Positions 1 through 15,773 of a stretch of DNA of 64,000 nt are shown here, piece by piece. Each line of letters opens with the position of its first letter. Positions within the stretch are counted from its first letter, which is position 1. Under the pieces are notes generated by a model. It ran no database searches. It was not told where the DNA came from and saw only the letters and a program-made list of their open reading frames with translations. The translations under genes were made by a program, and so were the position numbers. The stretch comes from Chrysomallon squamiferum. Taxonomy: Eukaryota > Mollusca > Gastropoda > Neomphalida > Peltospiridae. The DNA lies in NCBI GenBank assembly GCA_012295275.1, contig CM022679.1, positions 10,177,169 through 10,241,168 of the forward strand, read 5' to 3'.

Positions 1-266
1 GTGAAGATAAATTAAGGTAAATGTGTTTAACTGTGTACCAGTATTGCCTGGATTATGCATGGATGGAATAACATGTACGACTGAATAACATTATCAATAA
101 ATTAGAAGTGAATAAAATGATTACAATTGTATTAAATATATAAAGTGTGTGTGGATGTAACTGTGTGAATATTTCAAAAATAATAATAATTCTGTATCTG
201 TATTTCTTAGTGAGGTAAATAAATACAGTTTGATAAAGAACTTTTTATGTCATCTTTGTAACAACG

Positions 267-299
<33 letters not shown>

Positions 300-409
300 G
301 TAATAAAAATAGTAATAGTAATAAAAATAATTTAAAAAAATAATAATATAGTAATATAACAAAATTATCGAATAACAGTATCACCATTACCACCACTGTT
401 ATCTAAACA

Positions 410-514
410 TCATCATCAAAATCATCATCATCAAAAACATCATCATCAAAATCATCATCATCGTCGTCACCACCATCACCACTATCATCATCATCATCGT
501 CGTCGTCGTCGTCA
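410..514. repeat. CAT/CAA/GTC triplet repeat
   Basis: Imperfect ATC triplets interspersed with AAA, CAC and GTC, ending in a run of GTC. It is preceded by an ATA run at 266-300. Confidence 0.85.
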
Positions 515-1417
515 TGAAGTGAAGTGAAATATGAAATATTGTCAACAGATAGGACATGGGTACTTGGCTGTCCTGTGCTAATCCTGTGCGTCTGACAGAA
601 AGCTAAGAGAAGAGTTGACAGAGGACTCAGAGTTAGAAGCAGCAGTTAAAATCAATATGTGAACTGATCAGCTGCTGTTTTCACGGATTAAACAATGGAG
701 CGGATGTATCAACAGTTTAAAAAATTTAAAAATTTAAAAATTTTAAAAAATGGGTTTAATGGGGGAAAATATGTCCCTAATCGATTCATTATTGTATGGT
801 CAAACCAATATTAGAATGGTCTTTTCAATACTGATATTTTTATTAATATTCATTATTTAATTTTTATTTTGTTGCCATTTGTTTTCAGGCATCCCTCTTT
901 TCCTTTGTTCTTTGTTCTTCTTATTTTTCAGAAAGCTTTGTCTTGACTGAATTTATTGTTAAAAAAGACGTGAGTAATTATACTTTATTTAATTAAGTTA
1001 AAAAAAACAACACCCAAAACCAGACCTTGTGGCAAAAACATAACAATTTTTAATCCTTTTTATAAATTTTCATCTGACATTTTGTACATTTCTAAACAAC
1101 TTTAATATTTCATCCTTTTCTGTAATTTCCATATTTTAAATTATTATTTTTTCTTCTATTTTTTTTTAAAAAAAAAAAAAAAAGGAGAAAAAGATAAACA
1201 GTCTGTAAGAATTAAATCTAAATATTTAAAATAATGGGTTTTCTCTAGAGTGAGGAGATACACTCTTAGTGGGGGTTTGATCTCTTCACATTCTGTGGGC
1301 GCACAGGTTAGAGTAACATGCAGAGCATGAAACACAGTACGTCTGTAATCAAATGTTCATCTTAGATAAGTATGATTGAAATGCATGAATACAGAGATAT
1401 GGAATTGTACATGGAAT

Positions 1418-1630
1418 TGTATATACACTCATATACATATATACATACATACATACAAAAATACATACATACATACATACATATATAAAATCTACATACT
1501 TACATACATACAAAAAATGTACATACATACATACATACATACATATATACATATATATAAACGTACATACATACATACATATATATATACAAACGTACAT
1601 ACATACATACATATATATATACAAACGTAC

Positions 1631-1661
<31 letters not shown>

Positions 1662-1795
1662 CAAACATACATACATATATATATACATACAAACATACAT
1701 ACATATATATATACAAACGTACATACATACATACATACATACATGCAGACACCCATCCACACCTACTGATATACATACATATACAAATGTTTATA
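1418..1795. repeat. ACAT tetranucleotide array with TA runs
   Basis: About 380 bp of (ACAT)n with interspersed TA runs and AAACGT interruptions. It gives open frames on both strands (Tyr/Thr/His/Ile on one, Tyr/Val/Cys/Met on the other) that are repeat artefacts. Confidence 0.9.
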
Positions 1796-3059
1796 ATCAA
1801 CTATACATTCATGTATATAAACATTCAGATACAAACATAAATCCACACATCCATCTGTCTAGCCATCCTTATATGCAAAAATATACACACATCAAAACTT
1901 ACTCATAAAGACACACACACACAAAAGCATTCATTTAATTACTATAAACGTACACTCACACACACACACACACAGAGCTTAGGTACACACAAGTCAGATA
2001 CAATGTCACAGGCAGATGACATAGATAAGATAATCTTGGAGTATATCTTGTAATGTCTTACAATAACAGATGTGGTCGTGATGTAACAGTTATTCAGGGT
2101 CTGTCCAGTTTACATTTCTTCATGGCCAGTGACCTGATAAAGTCTATAGACATTCTACCTGCTTGTGTTACATTTACCTAAAGGATTTCTTTTATGTAAT
2201 CCACGAAATAATAATAATAATTATAAAAACATAATTAACATGAGCTTTGTGAGTGGTAATGACTTTTTGACGAAATGGTTTTCTTTAGAAAACATGTTTA
2301 GAGATTATGAAGATAGTGGAGGGTGTGTTGTGAACATGTACATCTGTGTGAAGATTTCTGTACAAACATGTTGGGTTTTTTTTGTCTGTTTTTAGGTATG
2401 TGTGTGTGTGTGTGTGTGTGTGCATATGCATGTGGGTGTGGGTGTGGGTGTGCATGTCTAAAATGCAACTGCAGGCGTACCATCATTGATGTAAGTCTAT
2501 ATATGATTGTGACAGTGCATATTTTCTATTCATTTGTGCTTGAGTTGTGTTTGAATATGTGGCCATATATTTCTTTTATATACAGTTGTGTGTGCATTAC
2601 AGGTATTTGATTGTGTTTGTGTGTGTGTGTGTACGTATTACATTGCATGTTTTATGAATGTGCATGTATCATGGTATGTTTTTCATTTAAAACTGCATTT
2701 GAAACATCATAAAAGCAACAGAACAAGAAATAATAAACTTGTCATCTGCAAGGTAGTAAAAAAATACACACAATATAAACCTCTCCAAGTGTTAATTATT
2801 ATTATTAGAAAACATGGATGTTCTCTGTGATTATGGGTGGATCTGTAACATGTGTTAACACCCACCCACACAATACACATACATGATACTCTATTATTTA
2901 CTGTGATAATTGTGTGTGGGATTTTTGTACAGAGGTTATTATTAAACCGAAGAATTATTTTATACGTATAAAATTATTTCGTAATAAGGTAAAATGAGAA
3001 TCTAGTTTTTAAATTTTAACTTAAGAATAAACTAAAAAATAAATAACTGTTTTAATTTA

Positions 3060-3201
<142 letters not shown>

Positions 3202-4442
3202 TGAATAAATGTATAAATAAATATAAAAATAACTGGAAAAAAAACAAACAACAAAGTAAATAAAATTGAAAGCAACAGTTTGGTTGTGTTGTTGGGAGAT
3301 TTTGGAGGTTTTTAAAAATATTTTTATTGTTATCATTATAATTAACAATTTTTTTTATTATTCATCAGTGCATAAAACCTTTATGGTCATATATAACAAA
3401 CTATATGTTTAATGTCATCTCAATGACAATGAACCCAGTTATACCACCAAACTGTATAAACTTGTCCCAGACAAAAGCAAAACCCACACAGAACCTAACC
3501 TTCTACACCAAGTCACCCCAATGACCACTATATTACATGACTTTACAACCCAGCAAACTGTTACAGCACACTGTGTCACCATAATGTCACCACTAGGACA
3601 TCAGCTCACATTAACATTTGTTCAGCAAAAAATCACCTAAGTTTGGATCAGAGCCAGTTTGCTACGAGAGACCCTTGAACCAGTTGCATATAATGCGTAT
3701 ATGTACCAGCCACACATGCATAATGTGTTCGTATCACACGAGTACACGAATGATTCACCAGTGAAGTAACTTGTAACTTACTGTGACAGGTTTACCTTTT
3801 GACTCTCTCACTGTTAATGTCTGCGGTTAGGTAATGTTTGGAAATAGTTTATCCAGTATTTTAATTTTCACATTATGATTATCTTTGGGAATTTTATGAA
3901 GGAAGATCAAAAATAAATATTCAATGATATTAGGTTTTCATGGAAGTATTTGTTTAAAACACATGTGATTATTTTGAAGTGAAAAAAATAAAATGAATGT
4001 ATATATGTGTGTATATGCAAATGTGTAGTAATAGAAATGAGTATTTACAGCAAATAAAATGAACCCTTAAATATGCTCATTTTGGTGGTGCCTGACTGTG
4101 TGTGCATTTTGATGGGTTAATGGTTTATATAGATAAATTCTAAAATATATATATGTATATATATATTTACCTATGAGTTTATGCAAGAGTATGTATGGTC
4201 ATAAGTACTTAAGTATGTTTGTATATCTGTCGGTATGTATGTACATAATAAAATTCCACAATCAAGATTTCTAATAACATTCACATTCCATTCACGTCTT
4301 CATATTTTCATTTTTAATACTTTTAATCTATAAAAAAAAAAAAACTTCACTTCAAATTATGACACATTTGTTTTGACAGCTGTATCAACATAATTCCATT
4401 TTATTCACAGGGGTTTATTAAACCAAATATATCACCTGATTC

Positions 4443-4497
<55 letters not shown>

Positions 4498-5365
4498 TAT
4501 CTGGCACAGAGTTTATAACCAACATATATTATTTGCCTACTCAACAGCTGGCAGTTGTGGTATGCATGATGTAACTACTGCTCTAGGTACAGATGCATGA
4601 AGCTATCACCGAGGATTGGAAACAGCACCCATGACGGTGAAGTGTGTGGTATATCTAATTTAGTCCATGGGAGAAAATTTCTGATCACAGTGATAAACTA
4701 TCTCAGGATCAGCAGCTTAAATTGTTTTCACCTTTCAGCAATCTTTTTTTTTTTTTTTTTTTTTTTTTTCACTTTCTTCCATTTTTTTAATTTTATTTTA
4801 TTTTATTTTTTTTTTTTTTTTTTTAAGTTCAGTCAAAATGCAAGTGTAAAATTTTTTTAAAATCTTATTATTTATTCTGATATCATGACAGATTATTATC
4901 ATTTTATATTTAAATATTTATTTTGCTGAAGAAATTCTTAGCTAAGAGCAAGTGAATAGATAAACTTTTCTGTTGACTTTTTCTTTAAATAGACATTTAT
5001 CAGTTTCAAGGAGGAGAAATGTTAATCATACAGTGAGATAATTCTCTTTTAAGTTTTGTTTTATACCCTTGTTAAAAAGTCTAAGCATAGCCAGTTATAT
5101 ATTAATATATGTAAATGTATTTCAAACAGAATAGTCAAAAAATCTGTATATTACTTAGCATTATAAGTAATACATATTTATTTAAATTCACTATTATTAT
5201 TATTATTATTTTATTATTATTATTATTATTATTATATTTCTTGTTATTATTACACTCACAAACACACACTTTATTTATCTGTAACTGTTTATTATAAAAG
5301 TCACATTACTCTTACAAATACATTATTAGCAAATAAAACATTCATTTCTATTATCATGTTATCAA

Positions 5366-5925
5366 AACATGAAAACCTTTACAGAATATACTGTGATGAA
5401 AGATTACAAAAACTGGGATCTTTTTTATTATACAGAATATGATGTGATGAATGCTTAGAAAAAGCTTTTATATTATACCCAATGTACTCAGATGAAAACT
5501 TACAAAAACTGAAAGCTTTTGCATTATACACAAAATACTATGATGAAAGTTTTATATTATGCAGAATATGTGATGATGAAAGCTTACAAAAAAGGTTTTA
5601 TATTATACACAATATACTGTGATGAAAGCTTTTATGTTTGCAGACTATATTGTGATGAAAACTTACAAGAACTTTTATATTATATAGAATTTACTGTCAT
5701 GAAAGCTTACATACTGGAAACTTTTATTATTATACACAATATACTGCGATGAAAACTTTTATATTATGCAGAATATTGTGATGAAAGCTTACAAAAACTG
5801 AAACTTTTGGTAAAATACAGAGCAGCGTTTATATTAAATACAGAATAATCTGTTGTGACGAAAACTTACAAAAACTGAACAATTCTTAATTACAACACTG
5901 AACATACTGTGATGAAAGCTAACAA
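5366..5925. repeat. Diverged minisatellite of about 55-bp units
   Basis: About ten degenerate units sharing the core ATACAGAATAT, then TGTGATGAAAGCTTACAAAA, then CTGAAAGCTTTTATATT. Unit lengths vary from about 40 to 75 bp through internal deletions. Not annotated as coding: frames are broken in several units. Confidence 0.75.
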
Positions 5926-6602
5926 ATGCGTAAAATGATTTGCTAAATAAACTTTAACTCTTTTTTTTTCACCCCTCTGTCATGAAGGCACCACTGTGTT
6001 AGCCAGGTTTAACTAGCTTCTGGTGTGAGTAGAACAGACAGGCCTGCTATTAGCTGACAATTCTGTTTAAACATCCACCATCTGTCAGCAATCAGCGATA
6101 ACAGTTTCAAATTAGAAACACAAGTTGATCTTATCGGCAGCCAACAAATACATTATTAAACTGACATCAGCCCTGGAAAACACTTGTCTGTGATGTTACA
6201 TAACACAAGTGTGATCCATCTGGGTTCCTGAAGAGTTGTTGTTTTTTGTTTTATCTTTCTTATTATTATTATTGTGTGTGTGTGTGTGTGTGTTATGTTT
6301 GTGTGCACACACAGATACATGCTCACCCACACAGAAACACAAATACATATGCATGTATTGCGTTATTCATGTAACATTTGTCATGTATTTTTATCAGATA
6401 TTAAATCTCATGATCTTTATATAGCCAACTGTATATTTTTTTTTTATCATATTACAGATTAAATCAATATAAATAAATATCACATCATTTTTTTTTTTTT
6501 TTCACCTGACACTAAGTTTAATCAAGAATTTTTAAAGTCTTGTGAAATTAGCTCAACTTCAGTTTTCAATAGCATTAATTCTCGTGTGAATTATATTGTT
6601 TA

Positions 6603-6690
6603 TTTTTATTTTATTTTATTTTATTTTATTTTATTTTATTTTATTTATATTTTATTTTTTTTTTTATTTTATTTATTTTTTTTTACTTTT
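6603..6690. repeat. TTTTA pentanucleotide array
   Basis: About a dozen TTTTA units followed by T-rich DNA in Caskin intron 2. Confidence 0.85.
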
Positions 6691-6929
6691 TTGAGGGTCT
6701 ATTTTGCCAGATTTTGTATGGAACAATAACTCATACTAAAAATAATTATTGAGATAAAATGATGATAATTATTATTGCAAAATACAGATGGATCCATCAG
6801 ATTATTTCTAATTAAAACAAATAAGAGATAACATGTATTGACCTCATCTGATAAAATACCGTATTCTTCAGGTTGTACAATGGTACAACACATATTCAAC
6901 ATCCAGACCATAGCTGTAGAAATATATAT

Positions 6930-6971
<42 letters not shown>

Positions 6972-7402
6972 ATATTTGGTGCATCATAAATTTGTGTGCA
7001 TGACTGCGTGTTATGATTTTATCACTAAACGAAATCATAAAAATATTTTAAGCTTCAATAGTTTTATGACAGAATATAGAAAATGGTGGATAATTACTAT
7101 CATGTTTTGTTTTTTTTCCATTCTGTACATTTATTTCAGAGAAAGAAATTAATTACTTCACACCAGCTTGACTGACTACGAAAAGCTAAAGGGCAAAAAG
7201 TTAACCAACAAATTATGATTTTTTTTAATCAAAGATCAAGTTGACAACAATAAATGACATTTTCTATTATTGTTCCTGGGTGTTTGAGGACGTTTTACAT
7301 CTGAGTGATAACAATAAGCTTTGCTGCTAAAGGATACGTGTAATTTTTATGTGATCTTTGTAATATAAATAAATTTTAACAACTGTTTGTATGTGGGTGT
7401 TC

Positions 7403-7407
<5 letters not shown>

Positions 7408-7447
<40 letters not shown>

Positions 7448-7694
7448 TTTCTCTCTCTCCTCTCTCTTTCTTTTTCTTCTCTTTCTTTCTTCTCTTTTTA
7501 TTTTTCTTCTCTTTTCTTTTTCATTTAATCTTTGTTCATCCCCATATCCCTCTTCCATTCCCCTTCCCCTCCTCCTTTTTTTCTTTTTTTTCCTTCTTCC
7601 TTTTCCTCCTTTTTTTCTTTTCTTTCTTTCCTTCCCATTTTTTCTCCCATTTTTTTTTCATTTTCATCTCTTTTTTTTTCTTTTTTTTTCCCCA
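7408..7694. repeat. CT microsatellite and polypyrimidine tract
   Basis: A (CT)n run of about 40 bp followed by roughly 250 bp of almost pure pyrimidine on the plus strand, capable in principle of unusual DNA structure (H-DNA). Confidence 0.85.
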
Positions 7695-8466
7695 TAGAGA
7701 CATCAGTTTAAGTTACAACTATTTACTTTCAGTTCAATTTATTATACAGCTTATTCTCATGGGGAACATTAGGTGACTTCAGCTCATATCAATTTACTTA
7801 AAATGCCTATTCCTAATTTTCTTTTTTTTAAAGCATTTTTTAAAAATAATTTTTAATATTTCTAATTTAATTACAATTTCATTCGTATTTATCTGTTTTA
7901 ACAATTCCTTTTTTTTTTTTTTACCCCTCTCTCTTCTAAATATAACATTTTCAAAGTATTAAAGAATTGAAAAATTCCAGGAAAATGTAGTGCAAACATC
8001 AACAACAAAAAAAAACCCAGTTCTTATTAAGTAAACATACAGCATAACAATTTTGAGAAAAAAAACCAAAACACAGAATTTGAATATTAAGTTGAAGAAT
8101 TCACAGTTTCAGGAAAAAGCAGATGTTACGTGCATTCCATTTTGTTTTTTTTCTTTTCTGAAAAAAAATTTTTTTTTTTTTTTTTTCATTGTAATTAAAC
8201 TCACATCATCTTCAAAATGTTACCTATGAAAATGATGGTCCTTCCATTGCCTGATATCATCTCTCTGGCTCTGTTGTATTCCATATCTATCAAGCTGAGT
8301 TTTGCTACTTTTCTGCAGACTTGATTTAAAGGATATATCATATATTATATAACAATTAATCAACGTCTTGCTGCAGAAAAAAAATGAGCATTCTCTGCAA
8401 ACACAGATATATCACATTCATTTACATAAATGTTATGCAGGCTAAAAATAATTTAATTTTACTTAC

Positions 8467-8518
8467 CCATCAGAGTCTTGAAAATTAATGTTGAGCTTCT
8501 TGTTATTTCCCATGATTT
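8467..8518 (-). CDS. Caskin: Caskin exon 2 (micro-exon before the ankyrin repeats)
   Basis: A 52-bp exon, phase 1 in and phase 2 out, reading KIMGNNKKLNINFQDSDG when joined to exon 1. The acceptor is preceded by an uninterrupted T tract of about 20 bases (the A run at 8,526-8,546 on the plus strand) and CATTTCAG; the donor is GG then GTAAGT. It corresponds to the vertebrate segment STKKINVNFQDPDG that leads into the first ankyrin repeat (GFSALHHAA). It is found by homology and splice sites, not by open-frame length. Confidence 0.88.
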
Positions 8519-8658
8519 CTGAAATGAAAAAAAAAAAAAAAAAAAATGAAAAATTAAATAAATAAAAAATATGTACACAAGCACAACACACAGACGATTT
8601 CTGAAAAAAAAATAAAATAAAATAAAATAATAAATGAAAAATAAATAAAAATATAGAT

Positions 8659-8711
<53 letters not shown>

Positions 8712-11700
8712 GACTGACAGACTGACAGAGTACCTGAATAGTAAGAGAGGTACGCCAGTGCAATTTTAATATATTAATATATGTGCATAAATATTAGAAA
8801 TGATTTTTAAATGAAGACACTTTTATACACGGTATAGGTGTGGTACTGTTATGAAATGAAAAATGCAGGTGACATACAGGTGATATAAACATGATTTATT
8901 CATGTGCAAATGCACTGGTATATATTATGATACAACGGAGATGTGGTGCATATATATACTAAGGTATTAAAGTGTATTGAAATGCTAGATGGTATTTTAT
9001 ACCACACACACACAAATATATATCCATGTATCTATATACACACACACACACACACACATATATATACACACACATTCGTATATTTACATACATAAACTAC
9101 AAACTAATATATAAACACTAAAATGCATACACACACATGTGTATTTGTGTGTATAGACATACACAAGGTACTGTGTAGGTGTTTACTGCTATACTCTATC
9201 AATGTATATTTATGGAGGTGTTATGAAAATTTCATTCAACAACACATACATCTGCTGCCATGTGAATCATGTTTTGCCACACAAATAAAAATAAATAAAA
9301 CACGTAGGATCTCAACAACATTATCCTAAAAAAAACACTGGAGACTGTAACATATCGATGTGATGATATGAGGAATGGTGACATACTGCCGATATATTTA
9401 TTATCTATATAAATATATACATTCACAACCACACCCACTCACCCCCCCACATTTTTGTTTATAAATTTAATTCTTTACTAAAGAACGTCAATATCAGAAC
9501 CCCAAACCATATCAACAAAGGCAACAAAGAAACAAAAAACAACAACAACAAATAACATCTGACATCAAGAAAGACATTACCCCTAACAACTGCCATTATG
9601 AACACCAAAACAAAACAACACAAACAGATTTACGGCCCAAACTGTAACTTTCTTAAAAAAAAAAAAAAATTACAGGTAGCTGTGAATCACATTATTGTGT
9701 ATTGTCGGTGTGTATTTCCAGGTGTTTTTATCAACAGCAACACCTTTCTTTTTGTGTCCAGATTCCACATTCAGCTCTGACTTCAGAAAGTAAAGCCACA
9801 CACTGGCTGGCTACCTGGCAGGTAAAGGTAAACAAAAAGCACCTGTTTGTAATGTGCATGTTCAAAGCATGTTGTACATGCCTCTTGTACATGCAGAAAT
9901 GTGGCCAGTGACATGATTATGTCCATGTAAATAGTTCTCTTGTTTCCAGCTACTGTTTTGAAGGAACACACACACACACAGACAAACATACACCTTTAAG
10001 TGTGAATATATGCAGACACATATTAGATATATATGCAGACACACATTAGATATACACACACACACACGTAGGCACAGGTATGTAAACACACTAAGGTTAA
10101 ATATATGTATATAAATATGAAAATAATCCAAAAATAAAAAAATGACATCAAAATTCTAAATATTATTATTAAAGAAACCTTTATGCCATTGTTATGTAGT
10201 ACAACCCAAAACAAAATCTTCAGTCATAAATAGTAAATGGTTATATTAATTAGTGAAGATTTAAAAAAAAAAAACGGTTCAAATATTTTATATTGATTAT
10301 TAACAAAGAAACAAAATTACAAGGATGAACTTCACTAGGGTGGTCTTAAGAACAATTTTTATCAACTTCTATCAAAATAAATAAAAAATGATTTTGATAG
10401 TAAGGTGCATGTAAAAATGCTAGCAAACTTACTGAGTTACAGAAGTAAAATAAACAAATAAATCAGCATCTAATCTGTTACTTGTTTTTACCCAAGTTTA
10501 ACTTGACTTGTAACCTATGTAAATTTTTCTATTTATGACACTGAAAGATTTATTTAAAACATTTATAAAACAACTAAAATCAGTGTATTACTTAATTCTG
10601 ATTTGTATGTTTCTATATTATACTAGTACTACTCCTGTCAAATGAATAAATAAATAAAATATATTTCAAAAAATTTGTTTAAGTTAAAAATATATCAGTG
10701 ATAAAGTTGATTTTGTTTTTTGTTTTTAAATCATAGACATCCTTATCTGTAACTTTATATGCATTACAAGTTTGTTATTAGAAGCATAAGTTTACAATTT
10801 TGTTTATTTTATTTATTTATTTTTATTTTTTTATTTTTTTTTTTTTTATTTTTTTTTTTTTTTTTTTTTTTTTTTTGACAAATTTAAAGTCATCACACAT
10901 GGAGTTATCTGATACACTCTGAAAAATAATAAAATAAATAAAACATAATTTTAAGAATGTATTAAAAAATGTTTAAAAAAAACAAAAATAAAAAAAAATA
11001 AAATAAATAAACTAGATAAAACGAAATGTAATAAAAAAAAAAAATTCAAAGTTAAAAAACATTTTAAAAAATAAATAAAATAAAATAAAATAAAACAAGG
11101 CAAAAAATAAAATAAAATAAACTAATGATAAAAATTAATTTAAAAAAAAAAAAAAAAAAAAAAATTGATATTTCAGCACAAATTTGCCTCATAACCTTCC
11201 TGGCTTTTATCCAATAAAATTATTCATATCATCACATACTTACATGTTCATGAAAAAAAAAAAAAAAAAAAAAAAAAAAATAATTTTTTTTTATCTATTA
11301 TCTATAAATATATTATCTACCTTACATGTCACAATTTTTACAGTATGAATTTATGATGAGACTGTTCTTCAGGAGAGCACAGATATAAGTTTCTTGTTTA
11401 CTGTAACATCAGAACTAGCAGATAATAGCCATGGAAATTTGGAAAATGAGTTTCAAGGGACGGACATCACAAGATGAAGTTTATCACAAAATGAAGGAGA
11501 TAAACAATTCCATGTTTTGTTGGATTCATTGCTAATCTTGTTAGTCTGAATTGTGAAGGAAGACACACTATGAGTCTGAATTGTGAAGGAAGACACACTA
11601 TGAGTCTTTTGGTAAACAAACTGGTGAAATGTATAGTGTAGATAGATAGTGGTTAAAGAAAAAAAAAAAAAAAAACTTTCAAGAAATAAAAAATAATAAT

Positions 11701-11790
11701 AATAATAATGGTAATTTAGTAGTAGTAATAAAGCGGTATTAGAAATAGTAGTAGTAGTAGTAAAATAAAATAACAGTAATAACAATATTA

Positions 11791-11832
<42 letters not shown>

Positions 11833-14800
11833 TATAACAATAATAATAATAATAATAATAATATAATCATCATCTTATAAACAACAACAATGATAAGAAA
11901 TGTAAGTAAAACACACCAAAAATACCCCCAACAAATAACAAAAAACCAACATACCGAGTATATTGAAGAGGAAGATTATATACATACTTGATATTAGCCA
12001 ATCTCTTCCTGTCCTAATGACCTTTCTAAAGTGTCCACTTTCTTTAGTGTCTACTAAGCTTTCACCTGAGTTTTCTGCTACTAACTTGTTACAAAAGGAC
12101 TTATTTCAATTTTAGCTAGATTAAATGGATCAACACTGATTTGACAAAAACCTCTTGATTAGCTGGACTAAATTAGTAATGATCATTTAATAACAATACC
12201 CATCATAAAAACAGTTATTTCTTTTGACAGAAAATTTTGAATATTAACCAATTAGCAATAAAATATATTTTATATGCACCTTCCCATAGACTGGGGAATA
12301 CAAAAAAATAAAAATATGGCCTCTGGTTAGCAGAGATGCACTAACAGGAAACAGTCCATTAGGTGCTCTGACAAGGATTGATCCGGCGAGCTATCAATTT
12401 TCAATTAAGTTCTACCAGAGCCACGCTTCATTCCCAGGTAGATGGAGGTGTAATTTACATGATGAATTATTTACTGAGTTTCCACATGAGACAAATGAAT
12501 GCACGGTTTCAAGCTACACCTGTGTATGAGCGATTTGAATGTGAAATTACAGCATCATAATCAGTTATACCTAAAAACAGAACATCCGGGTCTGTTTGGC
12601 TTAATGGTTTTGTTGTTTTTTTGGTTGTTTTTTTTTGTTGTTGTTTTTTTCATTAACAAATTGACCATAAAATGTCATTTTCGATAATCACTGAAAATAT
12701 CAACTTACAAAGTGCTCGTTTTCAAACCATGTTATTAATTTGTATTTTTGTACATTTTGGCACAAAAAAAAAAAGAAAAAAAAAAAAAAAAAAAAAAAAA
12801 AGACGTTGTCTTCATTTCCTTTATCATTTATCAAAATCTATCACAAGATGTTCGTTTCAACGCTACCTCATGGATCTGTTTCATGCAATGGATTTAATTA
12901 ACTATTAACTGTAACCAAAAAAAAAGAGAAAAAACCAGATCCTCCTGCATGCAATTAACTAATTAATATCCACATCACTTCATCTTCTGTGATTGATGCA
13001 GCCTGTGTTAAACATTCCCATGTTTTGATGAATTTTCCATAATATGAGACTCAGATCTTCTGAACTGTGTGTACTGCAGTATTGTGGGAGTAATGTGGCA
13101 AAAACCACAGGATGTTCTTGTCAAACCAAAAGGAAAATGTCAAAATAGATTCAGTATTTACGAAAGGTACAGAAGGTAGTTTATAAAAAAACAAAATGAA
13201 TGAATTAGTTTGACAGGAATAAATATTATTTATAAGCAAATGTCACTGGCATTGTGAGTCTTTGCCAAAAAAAAAAAAAAAATAATTAAAGTTCTGGTAT
13301 TACTGATTTCCTGTTTTTGCCAAAAATAAATGATTAATTATCAACTGATTTGAAGTTTATCTTTGTTAAAGTATCTGTGTTTGGTAGTAACAGGAGCAAA
13401 GTAATTTTAATTACATGAGATATCATGAGTTTAAGAAAGACAGGCAGGAAGAGAAAAAAAGAAAATAAGAAGGTATAACCAGAAAGAGAGAGAGAGAGAG
13501 AGAGATTAAGTCTGAAAACATACTTTTAATAAATTTTAAACAAACAAATTATAATGAAAATTACAAATTTATTTACATCTTTCAAAAAGAAATAAAATAA
13601 AATTTCATTCAAATTTTCTCACTTCCTTCAATTTTATTCTTTTTAAATACTTAAAAAAAAATAAACCAACAAGAAAAAAAAAAAGAGATAAATAATCTAT
13701 TTTCCAATGAGACATATTTTTATTCTTCAAAACAGTTTAACATTTTCTTAACAAACAGTAACCAAATATTTAAAAAAAAATGCATGGAAATAATTTCAAC
13801 CACTTTGTAGGGATGAAGTGAATAGTTTCCTGAAAAACTTCCCGAAGACACTTGAACCTTGGTCTGACAAGAGAAGAAAAAACTGGCTGATTGTCTAACA
13901 GAGTGAGTAAACACTTTTACAAATGTTAAACAAACAGCAAGTAGGAAGGCATTTGAATCAGAATGCAGACAACAGGAACCACTGGCAAACACGTGGCAGA
14001 AAATATTTCCTAATATCAATATGGAATCATTTTGCAAAAAAGAACGAAATGTTTAAATTCGAAAAGAGGATGAAAAAAATAAAATTATTAGTGAAAGTGC
14101 ACGAATTTGTTTAACAAGCTTAGCTATTTTTTGAACTGATCTGCAAAAGCACTGTATTGCATTAAAATATGAAATAGTAACAAATTCAGTTGTATAATCC
14201 ATTTCTCTAATATTAATATATAAGCATTAGGTATTCTTCAACTAGTAAGCAATGCATATATATGTGTGGGGGGGGGCAGATTTACCCCAAATTATCAGGG
14301 CAAATCTGGCCCCTGAAAACAATTTTGAATCTGATTCCCATTTCAAAAGTATAAGCACTATGCATGCAGTGTTTGTGTATTTTGAAGCAGAAATGCATAC
14401 ACTACACATTATTCACTCCATTTTGTTGTTTTCTTTTGTCTGTGAATCTGTAGGCGAGGGTTAAATGGAAAAAGAGGGCCTAGAATTAACCCCACCTTAC
14501 CCTATATATCAGTATCTGAAAACACATCTCCATTAAACATTTTAAAAATTGAAAATAAAATAAAAAATAAATTTAATGATACATTAACTAAAGTTTACAG
14601 GGCATAAGTAACCTGCGCGTGTACATGCACAAACACATTCACTCACTTCTGGCGTAACTGTTGAGTATTGATATTCTCTTTAAGATACACCTGTGACTAA
14701 CATAAATTACATGCATATTTATTTATCTGTATAATGACTGTGGGCAATTTTGATAAATGAGAATGTTTACACGTTATTCTACATAAATCTGCCATATTTT

Positions 14801-14934
14801 AATAGTGTTGATTAAAATAATAAATAGAATAACTACCTTATCTTCTGTTGTGATGTAACTATCCTAATTTTCCCTTCTTTTTTTTTTCTTTTTCGGGGGG
14901 GTATAAAATTACTTGTAGTTTTAAAATTCCTTCC

Positions 14935-14980
<46 letters not shown>

Positions 14981-15470
14981 CTCTCGTTCTCTCTCTTTTT
15001 CTGACTCCTCTAAAGAAAAAATTATACCAAACTTCCCAGTGACTATTTCCACCATGTTATTTTCAATTAGAATCTTTTTGGATACTGTTCATAAAGGTCA
15101 GGGGTCAAGAGATGGAAATAAAAAGAAAGAAAACAACAAAGCAGATAAAAAGTTCAAGAAAGGTCAAGGATTTTTCAAAAAGAGGATTATATTTGGGTAT
15201 TAAATAAAGTAAATAGGTAGAGGTCACTTGTAGGGGGGTTGTTTGTGGGGGGAGGAGTAACCTGAAGTGTCAAGTTAATACAGGCTGTGTGTGTATTAAA
15301 ATCAGTATTGAACATTTTAAAGAATCCTGTTTTTCTTAAATAGTACTTAAGCACTGTAAAAAAATATATATATATATTCTATATATGCATTAGAGTGTAA
15401 AACAGACTTTATAAATTTTACACACCAAACAGACATACACACAATGCAGCCCATCTCTTCATGTCATATT

Positions 15471-15514
<44 letters not shown>

Positions 15515-15578
15515 CTTCTTCTCTCTGAATCTAGTTCTTTCACTCTTATACTATTTTGTCTCTCTCTCTCTTTCTCTC

Positions 15579-15662
<84 letters not shown>

Positions 15663-15730
15663 ATTCTTTCTCTTGTAAATTAAAAAAAAAAAAGGAATTA
15701 GTTATATACTATAGAGGTAACTGAAAGGAA

Positions 15731-15773
<43 letters not shown>

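Noticed and set aside
1349-1840. Overlapping open frames on both strands rich in Tyr, Cys, Val, His and Thr
   Set aside because: They are translations of an ACAT/TA microsatellite.
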